A stretch of DNA of 64,000 nucleotides from Mycobacterium sp. (GTDB lineage: Bacteria; Actinomycetota; Actinomycetes; Mycobacteriales; Mycobacteriaceae): positions 1 through 64,000 of the forward strand of contig JARLGR010000033.1 in the NCBI GenBank assembly GCA_031292665.1. The letters are read 5' to 3'. Of this stretch, positions 15,726 through 25,332 are shown piece by piece. Numbering within the stretch: the stretch's first letter is position 1; each line of letters opens with the position of its first letter. A program made the translations under genes and the position numbers. The notes beneath the pieces were generated by a model. The model did not search any database. It was not told where the DNA came from and was given only the letters and a program-made list of their open reading frames with translations.

Positions 15726-15811
15726 CTGCCCAGACCATCAGACGAAAGCGGGAGAAGCCTTTCGCAGCCGAGTATGCGCTTCTGGCTGAGTTGAGACTGC
15801 GTCGCAACTGA
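15722..15811 (+). CDS. Possible 29-residue ORF coupled to the zinc-motif ORF
   Basis: Starts at a GTG overlapping the previous stop (GTGA) and encodes 29 residues ending KPFAAEYALLAELRLRRN. The overlap is the main reason to list it. It may be the surviving end of a longer phage-derived gene. I do not recognise it. Confidence 0.3.
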   Translation: MTAQTIRRKREKPFAAEYALLAELRLRRN

Positions 15812-15898
15812 TGTCGCGCAACAGAGTCAGACGTTGGCATTCCAGACGCGCAGCGCCATGATGGCCGAAGCCAGGTATCAATGGGGGTACGACCGCCG

Positions 15899-18800
15899 TC
15901 ATGGCATCGCCTCGGCCCAGGCGATATGCCCGTCAAACTCGAGCGTTTTCGCCATATCGCGGTAGCGATCCCGAAAGTGCGCATAAGCCGCGGCATCGCC
16001 CTGAGTGCGGGCTAGTAGAGCCCGCAGTCGCAGCAGCCAGATGTCGCGCATAGGGAGACCACCGTCGTGGTGGGCAGCCGCTAACCGATCGATCGCGGCC
16101 TCGGCTTCGGCCACGTCACCCTCGGCGCCGCGGTCCAGCAGGGTCTCCACCAGAACACCCGTCGCACGAACGCCCCACGATAGCAGCTGTCCCTCGCTAA
16201 CCAGATCGTCTACAGCGGCGCGCATGAGCGGTATAGCCTCGTCGCGATCCCCATCCCGAGCCCGCTCGCGTGCCAGGTAGACATCGACGCCCGCTAAATC
16301 GCACAGGTTGTGCCCCCGCCGCACCATCACTTCGCGAACCTCGGCCAGAATCGTTTGTCCGCGATCACGCTCGGCAGCCGTTTGGCGGTGCACCAGCGCA
16401 ACGCCCAATGTCAGCCGGGCGAGGGCCGGCGCGAGATCGTCACCGGATCGTTCGGCATGCTGTATGGCATCCTCGATCTCGCCGATTGCGGAATCGTCTG
16501 GCCTCAGCACCCCATCGAATATTCCCGGGCAGTAGACGTTGGAGACAACCCCGGGGTAGGCGGCGGGGTTGGCGCTGCGCGCCATCGCGACGGCCTGCTG
16601 CTGGTCGTCGCGCCAACCGGGACGACCCAGCCAACACCGGGCAACAGCTCGCGTCGTAAGGGCGAGCGCTAGTGGACACCCGAAGATGAAGCTACCTGTA
16701 GTGGGGTCACCGTCGGCCAGGTCGATCGCTCTCTGCGACCAGCGGTGCACGTCACCCCACTCACCACTTTCACCTTTTGCGTAAATGGCAGCGGTGGACA
16801 GCCCCACCGTCAAGGCTGGATCGCCGACCGACTCGGCGAGGGCCCAGGCTTCCGATGCCAGCTGCGACGCCTCGCGTATCCGCGCCTGATAGGCGTGATC
16901 GATCACCAGCCCCGCAGTTGCGATGGCCAGTGACGCCTTGTCTCCCGCGACTACGCACAATTCCCGCAATTCATCAAAGCGGGCGCCGGCAACACGTTCA
17001 TGGACTCGCCAGGCGGTCCCGCAGAGCATCGTGCGAGGCGCGATGCGCATGGCTGTTCGGTTCGGGTCCTCGGCGGGTAATGCATCGGCGATCTTTTGGG
17101 CACGCTCCCAACTCAGTCGCGCCGCGACGATGTCACGGTTGCTCGCCCAGCTTGCGGCGCGCATGTGCCAGCCGTAGGCGGCGTGCAGGTCACCGGCGGC
17201 CTCCAGATGTTGGGCGATCAGGGCAGCGTTCTGGTCGGCCGATTGTGGCTCGCGGGCTTCGATCGCGGCGGCCAGCCGCCGGTGCATCTGGGCGCGATCG
17301 GATTTCAGTTGTGATTTGTAGGCCACCGTGCGAATCAGCGGATGCCGAAACGCATACTCCGCACCCGGTGTGAACCGAACTTGGTCGATGAGCTCGGCAC
17401 TGATCAGCTCCTCGACGCAGGGATCGATTCCCAGGCCCGCCAGCAGATCGGCGCTGAACCGCAACCCGATGACCGCCGCGGCGGCAAGCGTGTGTTTCGC
17501 TTTCGGCTCAAGCCGGTCGATGCGCGCGGCGATGGTGGCCTGCAGCGTGGCCGGCACGTGGACCTCGCCGACATCCATATGGCAGGCGTAGCTGCCGCGC
17601 TGTCCGACCAGCACGCCACGTTCGGCGAGCTCACGGGTGATCTCCTCGGCGAAAAGCGGGTTACCGGCCGCACGCCCGGCGATGATCGCAGCAATCTCAC
17701 CCACCGACGGATCCGAGCCCAACAGTTCAGCGACCAGCGTTGAGGTCTCCGCATCACTCAGGGGTGCCAGAGCAATGGTCTGCGCGCCGGCGACATGAGC
17801 CAGGGCTCCGTGGTATTGGGGGCGATAGATGATCAGCACCAGCGAGCGGGTCTGGGGGACCACAGCAACAAAGTCGGCGAGCATGGATTCGCTGGCCTCG
17901 TCGATCCAGTGCGCATCCTCCACGACGAAGACTGCCGGTTGGGTGCGGGCCAGCTGGGCAGTGTTGATCAACGCGGTCAACCGCCGCCGCCGCGCGTCCG
18001 GGTCGATCTTGGGTAACTCCACTGCGGGATCGCCGATGCCCATCAGGTCATCCAGCAGCACCAGGTCCTCGGGATCGGCGTCTAGAAACCGCTCCCGTAG
18101 ACGTGCCCGGGCCATCTGATCATCCAGACCACTCAGCTGCCCTATGGCGCGCAGCAGACGCGCCACCACCCGGAACGGGACGTCGGTGGCATGCGATTCA
18201 CAAAAGGTGGAGAACACCTCGACACCACGGCTTTGCGCCAGCTGCAAGGCTTCCCGGGCCAGTCGGGTCTTGCCGATACCGGGAGGGCCGGCCACTGCAA
18301 CCACCGACCCGCGTCCACCCATCGACCGATCCAGCATCGCCGCCAGCGTGGCCACTTCCCACTCACGGCCCACCAACCTCGACTCCGAGGGACCGGTCCG
18401 CCGGGGCTGCGCGGCCATGCTCAGCAGATGCCGCGCCGAAACCGCATCCTCGGCCCCCTTGATGCGCACCATCTCTGACTCACCGAGCACCGCTGCGCCC
18501 TCGACCAGCCGCGCCGTGGACTCGCTCAGCATCACCCCACCCGGCGGCGCGCCGGATTCCATCCGCTGCGCGATCCCCACCTGCTCACCAACGGCGGTGT
18601 AACCCAAAGCGCCCGAACCGATCTCACCGGCAATGACCTCACCGGAGTTAAGTCCCACCCGCAGCTGCAATGCGATGCCGTCGCGCGCTTCGACCGCTTT
18701 GCCAAGTTTGGCTGCCTCCGACTGGATGTCCAAGGCAGCCAAGCAGGCGCGAAAAGCGTGGTCCTCCAAAGCTACCGGCGCGCCGAACACCGCCATGATT

Positions 18801-19072
18801 CCGTCGCCGGTGAACTTGTCCACCGTGCCGCCATAACACTGCACTACTGCCGAAGCGCGGTCGGCGAGGTCGGCCATGATCTCCCGGAGCCGCTCCGACC
18901 CGACGGTCGCGGCGATGTCCATCGAGTGCACCACGTCGACGAACAGCACCGTGACCTGCTTGTACTCGGCATGCTCGGTAGCCGGTGCGATCGGGGAACC
19001 GCAGGCGTCACAAAACCGCGCGCCCTCCCGCGGCCCGGTGCCACATGTGCGGCACGTGGTCGCTGCGATCAT
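15899..19072 (-). CDS. Zinc-ribbon class III cyclase-like / AAA ATPase / TPR regulator
   Basis: The 1057-residue protein opens with a zinc ribbon (Cys 7, 10, 21, 24), then a class III nucleotide cyclase domain (FVDVVHS with Asp46, DKFTGDGIMAVFG with Lys86 and Asp90). An AAA-type ATPase follows with Walker A GPPGIGKT at 262-269, then a long helical repeat region. The metal-binding Asp pair and Arg170 are kept, but the usual base-reading Asp (GYTAVG, Gly157) and the transition-state Asn (VGIAQR, Gly166) are replaced by Gly. Cyclase activity is therefore doubtful and the domain may act as a sensor. Several such proteins exist per mycobacterial genome. Confidence 0.85.
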   Translation of the reverse strand: MIAATTCRTCGTGPREGARFCDACGSPIAPATEHAEYKQVTVLFVDVVHSMDIAATVGSERLREIMADLADRASAVVQCYGGTVDKFTGDGIMAVFGAPVALEDHAFRACLAALDIQSEAAKLGKAVEARDGIALQLRVGLNSGEVIAGEIGSGALGYTAVGEQVGIAQRMESGAPPGGVMLSESTARLVEGAAVLGESEMVRIKGAEDAVSARHLLSMAAQPRRTGPSESRLVGREWEVATLAAMLDRSMGGRGSVVAVAGPPGIGKTRLAREALQLAQSRGVEVFSTFCESHATDVPFRVVARLLRAIGQLSGLDDQMARARLRERFLDADPEDLVLLDDLMGIGDPAVELPKIDPDARRRRLTALINTAQLARTQPAVFVVEDAHWIDEASESMLADFVAVVPQTRSLVLIIYRPQYHGALAHVAGAQTIALAPLSDAETSTLVAELLGSDPSVGEIAAIIAGRAAGNPLFAEEITRELAERGVLVGQRGSYACHMDVGEVHVPATLQATIAARIDRLEPKAKHTLAAAAVIGLRFSADLLAGLGIDPCVEELISAELIDQVRFTPGAEYAFRHPLIRTVAYKSQLKSDRAQMHRRLAAAIEAREPQSADQNAALIAQHLEAAGDLHAAYGWHMRAASWASNRDIVAARLSWERAQKIADALPAEDPNRTAMRIAPRTMLCGTAWRVHERVAGARFDELRELCVVAGDKASLAIATAGLVIDHAYQARIREASQLASEAWALAESVGDPALTVGLSTAAIYAKGESGEWGDVHRWSQRAIDLADGDPTTGSFIFGCPLALALTTRAVARCWLGRPGWRDDQQQAVAMARSANPAAYPGVVSNVYCPGIFDGVLRPDDSAIGEIEDAIQHAERSGDDLAPALARLTLGVALVHRQTAAERDRGQTILAEVREVMVRRGHNLCDLAGVDVYLARERARDGDRDEAIPLMRAAVDDLVSEGQLLSWGVRATGVLVETLLDRGAEGDVAEAEAAIDRLAAAHHDGGLPMRDIWLLRLRALLARTQGDAAAYAHFRDRYRDMAKTLEFDGHIAWAEAMP

Positions 19073-19183
19073 CCGGCCCTCCGCCGCTTCCGGCCCCCGA
19101 GGTCCCAGTTCACCAGCATAGGGCGCTAGACGATTCGTAGAAGAGGTTTGATCAGGTCGCTATCAGCGGCACATCTCCGCATG

Positions 19184-19411
19184 TTAAGAGGACGTATTGC
19201 TGCTGCCCGCCTCCTCGGCGAGCACGCGATACACAGTTGCACTGCTAACGCCGAGTGTGCCAGCGATGGTGGTGACTGGTTCGCCACTTTCGTGCATCCG
19301 CCTCGCCAACGCCGACTCGCGGGAAGGTGACGCTCCGGGGGTTGGCTTTGAGCGAGAGCCGTTTCGCCTGGTGTTCACTGACAGGGAACTCGCGATGAGG
19401 CCTTTTTGCAC
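19184..19411 (-). pseudogene. Resolvase C-terminal helix-turn-helix remnant
   Basis: The 75-codon frame ends with SALARRMHESGEPVTTIAGT followed by LGVSSATVYRVLAEEAG, the DNA-binding helix-turn-helix at the end of Tn3-type resolvases and invertases. The catalytic domain is absent; only a poor match to the connecting segment lies upstream. It appears to be the tail of a lost serine recombinase gene. Confidence 0.6.
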
Positions 19412-19426
19412 CCAACGAGCCGTCGG

Positions 19427-20767
19427 CTAGTCGAACAGCACCGCGGCGTTGAGGTACCCGGTGGGGTCCAAGGCAGCCTTGACGGTCCGCATCGCTGCGA
19501 TGTCGGCGGGCTCGCGTGACATGCCGAGGTAGCGGCGCTTGCGGCTGCCGACGCCGTGCTCGGAGCTGACGTTGCCCCCGCACTGCGCGATCAGGTCCAT
19601 CATCGGCGGGTAAACCGTTTGTTCCTGGTCGACCGGGCACCCCAGAACGTTGAGATGCAGGTTGCCCTCGCCGATATGACCGAACAGGACGGGCAGCGCC
19701 CCGGGAACGTGTGCGTGGAGCAAAGTGACTGCTCGCCTTGCGAATTCGCCGATCGCCGACAGCGGCAGTGACACGTCGAACTTCAGTGGTGGCCCGTGCA
19801 CGCCCAGCACGTCAGCCAGCGATTCGCGAACCTGCCACAACCGTTGCTGCGCAGAAACGTCCACACCCACGGCGGGCTCCGCGGACATTCGCGCGCCGCC
19901 CAGCAGGCCGGCGAGCCGATCGGTCTGGTCATGATCGGCGGCCAGCTCCACCAACAACAGCCAGTCGGACTGAACGGGGGCGCCGACTCCGAGGTGCTCG
20001 CGGGTGAGCGCCGCGCCTCGACCGTCGATCAGTTCCAGCGCCGCGATGCCGTCCACGTCGCGGAACGTCCGGCCGGCGTCGACCAGCGCCTCCAGGTCGT
20101 CGAACGCGCAGATCGCCGTCACCCGGTGTGACGGCGTCGGGTGCAGCCGCAGATCCAGTGACGTGATGACCCCCAGGGTGCCCTCGGCACCGACGAACAG
20201 CGCCGGCAGGTCGTAGCCGGTGTTGTCCCGGCGGACGCGGCTATGCCGGCGCAACAACGAGCCGTCCGGCAGCGCCACCTGCAGGCCGATCACTTGCTCG
20301 CCCATGTTGCCGTACCGCACCGTGCGCAGGCCGCCGGCGTTCGTCGACGCCATGCCACCGACGGTTGCGGTGTCGCGGGCCGCCAGGTCCACGCCGAACA
20401 AAAGGCCGGCGGCGATGGCGGCCTGTTGCACCGCGGCCAGCGGGGCCCCGGCGCCAACCTCGATGCGGCGCTCGACGGTGTCCACGTCAGCGATGTCGCG
20501 CAGCCGCTCGGTCGACAGCAGCACGTCGTCGTGCTCGGGAACGGTGCCGGCCACCAGCGAGGTGCGCCCGCCCTGCACCGTCACGTGCGCCCCGGCGACG
20601 CGGCACACCCGCAGCACCTCGGCCACCTGCTCGGCCGACCCGGGCCGCACCAGCGCGCTGGCCCGCCCGCGATAGCGGCCGGTGTGGTCGACGCCGCGGC
20701 CGGCCAGCACGTCCGGGTCGGTGACGACGTGAGCCGACCCGACCGCACTCGCCAGGCTGCGCAGCAT
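19427..20767 (-). CDS. FAD-binding oxidoreductase, GlcD/D-2-hydroxyacid dehydrogenase type
   Basis: The 446-residue protein has the FAD-PCMH domain: ALVRPGSAEQVAEVLRVC, TVQGGRTSLVAGTVP, DLAARDTATVGGMASTNAGG and GAEGTLGVITSLDLRLHP. The C-terminal domain has VLFGHIGEGNLHLNVLG and NVSSEHGVGSRKRRYLGM. It oxidises a D-2-hydroxyacid such as lactate or glycolate. Position and strand fit the M. tuberculosis Rv0161 gene, one end of the conserved block. Confidence 0.88.
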   Translation of the reverse strand: MLRSLASAVGSAHVVTDPDVLAGRGVDHTGRYRGRASALVRPGSAEQVAEVLRVCRVAGAHVTVQGGRTSLVAGTVPEHDDVLLSTERLRDIADVDTVERRIEVGAGAPLAAVQQAAIAAGLLFGVDLAARDTATVGGMASTNAGGLRTVRYGNMGEQVIGLQVALPDGSLLRRHSRVRRDNTGYDLPALFVGAEGTLGVITSLDLRLHPTPSHRVTAICAFDDLEALVDAGRTFRDVDGIAALELIDGRGAALTREHLGVGAPVQSDWLLLVELAADHDQTDRLAGLLGGARMSAEPAVGVDVSAQQRLWQVRESLADVLGVHGPPLKFDVSLPLSAIGEFARRAVTLLHAHVPGALPVLFGHIGEGNLHLNVLGCPVDQEQTVYPPMMDLIAQCGGNVSSEHGVGSRKRRYLGMSREPADIAAMRTVKAALDPTGYLNAAVLFD

Positions 20768-20813
20768 GCTCGCGGTTATAGCACCGCACAGATGTCCGCG
20801 CTGCTACGGCGCC

Positions 20814-21566
20814 TCACAACTGTTTGTGCGGGACGTCGCAGATCAGTCCGCCGTCCATGACGAACTCGGCGCCGGTGGCGTAGGACGACTCGTCGCTGGC
20901 GAGGAACACCACGAAAGTCGACACCTCGCTCGACTCCCCGGGGCGGCCGAGCGGGACGGTCACCATATCGTCGGGCATCTTGGCGGTCATCGGGGTGCGG
21001 ATGAAGCCGGGATGGATGGAGTTCACGCGAATGTTCAACGGACCCAGCTCCAACGCCGCTGACTTGGCCAGGCCGCGCACGGCCCACTTCGACGCGACAT
21101 ACGGGTGCACCGCCGCGGCCCCGCGCAGCCCTTCGATCGACGACACGTTGATGATCGAGCCGCCGCCGGCCGCGGTCATCGGCTCGACAGCTGCCCGCAT
21201 GCCCAGGAACGTGCCCGTCAGGTTGACGTCAATCACTCTCTGCCACTTGGCCAAGTCGAAATTCTTCAACTGCCCGAGCGCCACGATGCCGGCGTTGTTG
21301 ACCAGCACGTTCAGCTTCCCGAATTCTCCGGTCGCGGTGGCGACGGCGGCGTCCCACTGGTCGGGCCGGCTGACGTCGAGGTGGACGTAGCGGGCGGCGT
21401 CACCGATCTCGTCGGCCAGTGCCTTGCCCTCGTCGTCGAGGACGTCTCCGATCACCACCTTGGCGCCCTCTTCCACGAGCAGGCGGGCGTGCGAGGCCCC
21501 CATCCCGCGAGCGCCGCCAGTGATGATTGCGACTTTCCCGTCTACGCGGCCCTCTGCTCGTCCCAT
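20814..21566 (-). CDS. SDR-family hydroxysteroid dehydrogenase-like protein (FabG3-like)
   Basis: The 250-residue enzyme has the classical SDR signatures GGARGMG, LVNNAGIV, IINVSSIEGLRG and the catalytic YVASK pair, and ends with FVVFLASDESSYATGAEFVMDGG. It resembles mycobacterial 3-alpha/20-beta-hydroxysteroid dehydrogenase-like proteins such as Rv2002. The gene lies 20 bases after the DapB-like gene on the same strand, with AAGGAGC before the ATG, so the two are probably co-transcribed. Confidence 0.82.
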   Translation of the reverse strand: MGRAEGRVDGKVAIITGGARGMGASHARLLVEEGAKVVIGDVLDDEGKALADEIGDAARYVHLDVSRPDQWDAAVATATGEFGKLNVLVNNAGIVALGQLKNFDLAKWQRVIDVNLTGTFLGMRAAVEPMTAAGGGSIINVSSIEGLRGAAAVHPYVASKWAVRGLAKSAALELGPLNIRVNSIHPGFIRTPMTAKMPDDMVTVPLGRPGESSEVSTFVVFLASDESSYATGAEFVMDGGLICDVPHKQL

Positions 21567-21586
21567 TTAGTCCGAGCTCCTTTCGG

Positions 21587-22699
21587 TTACGTGGTCACCA
21601 GGTTGTTCGCTGCGTCAAGGCCTGCGTAAAGGCCCTTGCCCGTGACCAGCGGCAGGTCCAGCGTGGTCCGGATGCCGGGCGGTGCGGCGATCACCGCGGG
21701 GATGGCGTTGACGATCCGCCCGGCCGCGCCGGCGATCGCGGCGTGGTTATGGTCGCCCTTGAGGCTGCTCGGGACGATGTCGACGGCATACGAAGGCTCC
21801 CCGGTGATCTCGACGCGGTACGAGCCGCCACCCGAAGCGGGCTGGGGCAGGTCGGGCCGCAGGTCGGGCCGCAACCGGGTGATGTGCTCGATCACGATGG
21901 CGGGGCGGCCTTTGACCATGCCGCGGATCTCGAACTGCAGCACGGCAGGGGTGCCCTTGGCCACCCGTCCCACGGCGATATCGAAGTCTTCCGGTGCGGG
22001 CTCGCGCTGGTATGACTCGCTGATCTCGTCGATCTCGATGCCAAGGCCGGCCGCCAGCTGACGGATCGCCGTCCCCCAGGCGATGCTGAGGATGCCCGGT
22101 TGCAGCAGCATCGGAATTTCGTCCATGGGCCGGCCGAACCCCATGTAGTGCATGACTTCTACGCCGTCGTAGCTCGCGTAGTCGTGGATCTCCATGCAGC
22201 GCACCTGCTCGATGCGCTGGCAGGTCCCGGCGAGCGCGAACGGGATGAGGTCGTTGGCGAATCCCGGGTCGACGCCGCTGATGAAGATGCTCGAATTACC
22301 TTGCCGGGCGGTATCTTCGACGCGCGCGATGTATTTGTCGGGCATCACGCCCCACGGGTATTGCAGTAGCCCGGGCGAAGATCCAACGACGTTGACGCCG
22401 GCGGCGAGAATGCGCATCACGTCAGCCATCGCGTCGGGCAGACGGGTGTCGCCCATGGCGCAGTAGACGACGCATTCGGGGCGGGTGGCCAGAAGCGCGT
22501 CGAGGTCTCGGACAGCCGTGATACCGGTGACCGTGGCGGGGTCCAGGCCGACTCCGCAGAGCGCTCCGGCGTCCTTGCCCACCTTCTCGGGAGACGACAC
22601 GCAGACACCGGTCAACTCGAACGCCGGATTGGTGATCAGTTCGGCCAGGGCCAGCCCTCCGACATTGCCGGTGCCGACGTGCGCGACGCGGATTGCCAT
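21587..22699 (-). CDS. DapB-like NAD(P)-dependent dehydrogenase
   Basis: The 370-residue protein starts with a Rossmann motif, RVAHVGTGNVGGLALAELI, followed by CVSSPEKVGKDAG, CVVYCAMGDTRLPDAMADV and VVGSSPGLLQYPWGV. It is of the dihydrodipicolinate reductase N-terminal type used by mycobacteria for enzymes other than lysine synthesis; true DapB is shorter. The substrate is unknown. It leads a small operon with the SDR gene. Confidence 0.75.
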   Translation of the reverse strand: MAIRVAHVGTGNVGGLALAELITNPAFELTGVCVSSPEKVGKDAGALCGVGLDPATVTGITAVRDLDALLATRPECVVYCAMGDTRLPDAMADVMRILAAGVNVVGSSPGLLQYPWGVMPDKYIARVEDTARQGNSSIFISGVDPGFANDLIPFALAGTCQRIEQVRCMEIHDYASYDGVEVMHYMGFGRPMDEIPMLLQPGILSIAWGTAIRQLAAGLGIEIDEISESYQREPAPEDFDIAVGRVAKGTPAVLQFEIRGMVKGRPAIVIEHITRLRPDLRPDLPQPASGGGSYRVEITGEPSYAVDIVPSSLKGDHNHAAIAGAAGRIVNAIPAVIAAPPGIRTTLDLPLVTGKGLYAGLDAANNLVTT

Positions 22700-22804
22700 G
22701 ACTTCCTCCGTCCGTCGGAACCGTGCGAAACTTTCTAGACACTAGTCCACAATTGCTGGCGCGCCTACCGGGCCGACTGACATCCCGGCAGAATGGAATC
22801 GCCC

Positions 22805-23701
22805 ATGACCCAGCGTGACGACGTCCACTTCACCTCCGGTGCCGACCGCATCAGCGCGTGGCTCTACCGGACGGCCGGGCCCGGTCCTGCGCCGCTGCTG
22901 GTGATGGCGCACGGCCTCGGGGCGGTGCGCACGATGCGACTGGACGCGTACGCCGAACGATTCAGCGCGGCCGGCTACGCCTGCCTGGTATTCGACTACC
23001 GCAACTTCGGCGACAGCGAGGGCCGGCCGCGTCAGGTGCTCGACATCGGCATGCAACTGGCGGACTGGGCCGCGGCGGTGTCCTACGCGCGCACCCTGGA
23101 CGGCATCGACCCCGGCCGAATCGTTCTGTGGGGAACGTCTTTTGGAGGCGGACATGTGATCGCCACCGCGGCCCGGCTGCCGGGCATCGCCGCAGCCGTG
23201 GCCCAATGCCCCTTCACCGACGGCATCGCTTCCGCGCGCACGCTGAACCCGTTGATCTTTGCGCGGGTCGGCATCCTGGCCGCACGCGACCTTGTCGCCG
23301 CCCGGCTGGGCAGACCGCCGGTGCTGGTGCCGACGGCGGGGCGGCCGGGCGAGGTCGCGTTGATGAACGCACCCGACGCGTACCCCGGCTACCTGAGACT
23401 GGTACCCGAGGGTGCGGAGTTGCTCAACGAGGTGGCGGCCCGCATTGCGTTGAAGATCATCACCTACCGACCCGGCCGCGTGACCGCGAAGATCAGCTGC
23501 CCAATCTTGTTCTGCGTGTGCGAACGGGACTCGGTGGCGCCGGCGCTGCCCACACTGCGGTATGCGGCCAAGGCGCCGCGTGGTGAAGTCAGGATGTATC
23601 CCGAGGGGCATTTCGCGATCTATGTCGACGACGCTTTCGAGCGGGTTGTCGCCGACCAACTCGCGTTCCTCGATAAGCACCTGAAGGGCATTCGCGCATA
23701 G
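22805..23701 (+). CDS. Alpha/beta hydrolase
   Basis: The 298-residue protein has the oxyanion-region HGLGAVRT, DYRNFGDSEGRPR, and the nucleophile elbow LWGTSFGGGHVIATAARL. Later come CERDSVAPALPTLRYA, near the catalytic Asp, and the final YPEGHFAIYVDD with the catalytic His. It is of the dienelactone-hydrolase-like group. An ATG at 22793 in the same frame would add four residues; neither has a strong ribosome-binding site. The gene is divergent from the DapB-like gene. Confidence 0.82.
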   Translation: MTQRDDVHFTSGADRISAWLYRTAGPGPAPLLVMAHGLGAVRTMRLDAYAERFSAAGYACLVFDYRNFGDSEGRPRQVLDIGMQLADWAAAVSYARTLDGIDPGRIVLWGTSFGGGHVIATAARLPGIAAAVAQCPFTDGIASARTLNPLIFARVGILAARDLVAARLGRPPVLVPTAGRPGEVALMNAPDAYPGYLRLVPEGAELLNEVAARIALKIITYRPGRVTAKISCPILFCVCERDSVAPALPTLRYAAKAPRGEVRMYPEGHFAIYVDDAFERVVADQLAFLDKHLKGIRA

Positions 23702-23823
23702 TCGCAAGTTTGCGCGAACGCCAGATTTCCCGGTGCGACCGCTCTACTCTCTGTCAATACTCAAGACTCGGGTCGCGGGTTGCGCTCGACCGGGGGGCCG
23801 GCTGGTTAGGAAGGACCGGCACG

Positions 23824-25332
23824 ATGTCATACATGGTCACCAGGCCTGAGCTGTTGGCTGCCACGGCCGCCGACGTGGAACACATCGGGTCGACGATCGG
23901 CGCCGCGGGCACGAGTGCGGCGGGCCCGACGACCGGTTTAGTGGCGGCGGCCCAAGATGAGGTTTCGGCGGCAATCGCCAACCTGTTCGGCATATATGGC
24001 GAGGAATACCAAGCGGTCCTCTCCCAGGGCGCGGTCTTCCACAGCCAATTCACCCAGGCGCTGGCCGCCGCGGCGAACGCCTACGCACAAGCGGAAACCG
24101 CCAACACCGCTGTGCTGTCCGAGGTCTCGAACGCGGTCGGGGCGCCCGTGCAGACGCTGTTCGGTCAAGCGCCCGTCGCCGGTGGCGGGTCCAGCATGCT
24201 GACGTCGATAGCGCAGTCGTCGTCCGGGGACCCCCTCTATGCGTTGATCATGGGCGGCACCAACAATCCCACACCCGAGTCGGACTATGTGGACAGCATT
24301 TTCAGGTCCTACATCAACCCCAATCCCCTCTATTCGGGGGCCATCAAAACGGGCCTTTTCACACCCGAGCAGTTCTGGCCGGTCACCCCGCTACTCGGCA
24401 ACTTGACGTTCGCACAATCCGTCGCCCAGGGCGTCACCGCGCTGAACAATGCCCTTCTGGGTCCCGGCGGCGTCATCACGCATGGCAATAGCGCGGTGGT
24501 GTTCGGTTACTCAGAGAGCGCCACCGTCGCCACTGATGAAATCAACGCTCTGCTGGCGCTGCCGGCCGGCTCACAGCCCGGCGCAAACCAGTTGTCGTTC
24601 ATGCTGGTCGGTGATCCCAACAATCCCGTCGGCGGCCTGCTCGAGCGCTTCCCCGGGTTCTACATCCCGTTCCTGGACGTGCCGTTCAACGGTGCTACTC
24701 CGCAATCCCCTTGGCACACCAGCATTTACACGGCGCAGTACGACGGCATCGCCGACGCCCCGCAGTACCCGGCCAACGTCGTCTCGGACCTCAATGCCTT
24801 CATGGGCTACTTCTTCGTCCACGACACGTATCCGGATATGACGGCAACCCAGATCGCGAATGCGGTTCCGTTGCCGACCAACGGCGGCAACACCAGCTAC
24901 TACATGATCATGACGCAGAACCTGCCGCTGCTGCAGCCGATCCGCGACATCCCGTACGCCGGTCCCCCGATCGCCGACATCTTCCAGCCCGATCTGCGGG
25001 TGATCGTCGACTTGGGCTACGGTGACTACGGACCCGGCCTCAACTACGCGAACGTGCCCACCCCCGCAACGCTGTTCGCGATTCCCAACCCCTTCACCGT
25101 CATCCCCGACCTGGCCTTGGGCGCGGTGCAGGGTCCGTACGGCGCCGTCGTGGAGATCGGCGTGGAAGCCGGCCTGTTGTCGCCGTCGTACTTTCCCACC
25201 GCCTACCCGTGGGCCCCGTCCATCGACCCGGGCCTGCATGTCTTCCTCGGCCAGCCGAGTACGACGCTGCTATCCAGGCTGAGTGGGGCGGTCGGGGACG
25301 TGCTGCAGGTCATTCCGCCGATCTTGAACTGA
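23824..25332 (+). CDS. PE-family protein with PE-PPE serine hydrolase domain
   Basis: Starts at the ATG behind GGAAGGA, giving 502 residues. Residues 1-95 form the PE domain (MSYMVTRPELLAATAADVEH, QALAAAANAYAQAE), the export region for type VII secretion. The rest is the PE-PPE alpha/beta hydrolase domain with nucleophile motif GYSES, LVGDPNNPVGGLLERFPG, and the conserved YDGIADAPQYP and TSYYMIMTQNLPLL blocks. Position and strand match PE3/PE4 of M. tuberculosis. The 3' end overlaps the convergent TetR gene by 23 bases. Confidence 0.9.
   Translation: MSYMVTRPELLAATAADVEHIGSTIGAAGTSAAGPTTGLVAAAQDEVSAAIANLFGIYGEEYQAVLSQGAVFHSQFTQALAAAANAYAQAETANTAVLSEVSNAVGAPVQTLFGQAPVAGGGSSMLTSIAQSSSGDPLYALIMGGTNNPTPESDYVDSIFRSYINPNPLYSGAIKTGLFTPEQFWPVTPLLGNLTFAQSVAQGVTALNNALLGPGGVITHGNSAVVFGYSESATVATDEINALLALPAGSQPGANQLSFMLVGDPNNPVGGLLERFPGFYIPFLDVPFNGATPQSPWHTSIYTAQYDGIADAPQYPANVVSDLNAFMGYFFVHDTYPDMTATQIANAVPLPTNGGNTSYYMIMTQNLPLLQPIRDIPYAGPPIADIFQPDLRVIVDLGYGDYGPGLNYANVPTPATLFAIPNPFTVIPDLALGAVQGPYGAVVEIGVEAGLLSPSYFPTAYPWAPSIDPGLHVFLGQPSTTLLSRLSGAVGDVLQVIPPILN

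Noticed and set aside
22735-22745. CTAG-ACA-CTAG upstream of the DapB-like gene as an operator
   Set aside because: The four-base arms are self-complementary by themselves and no second copy was seen, so evidence is too thin.
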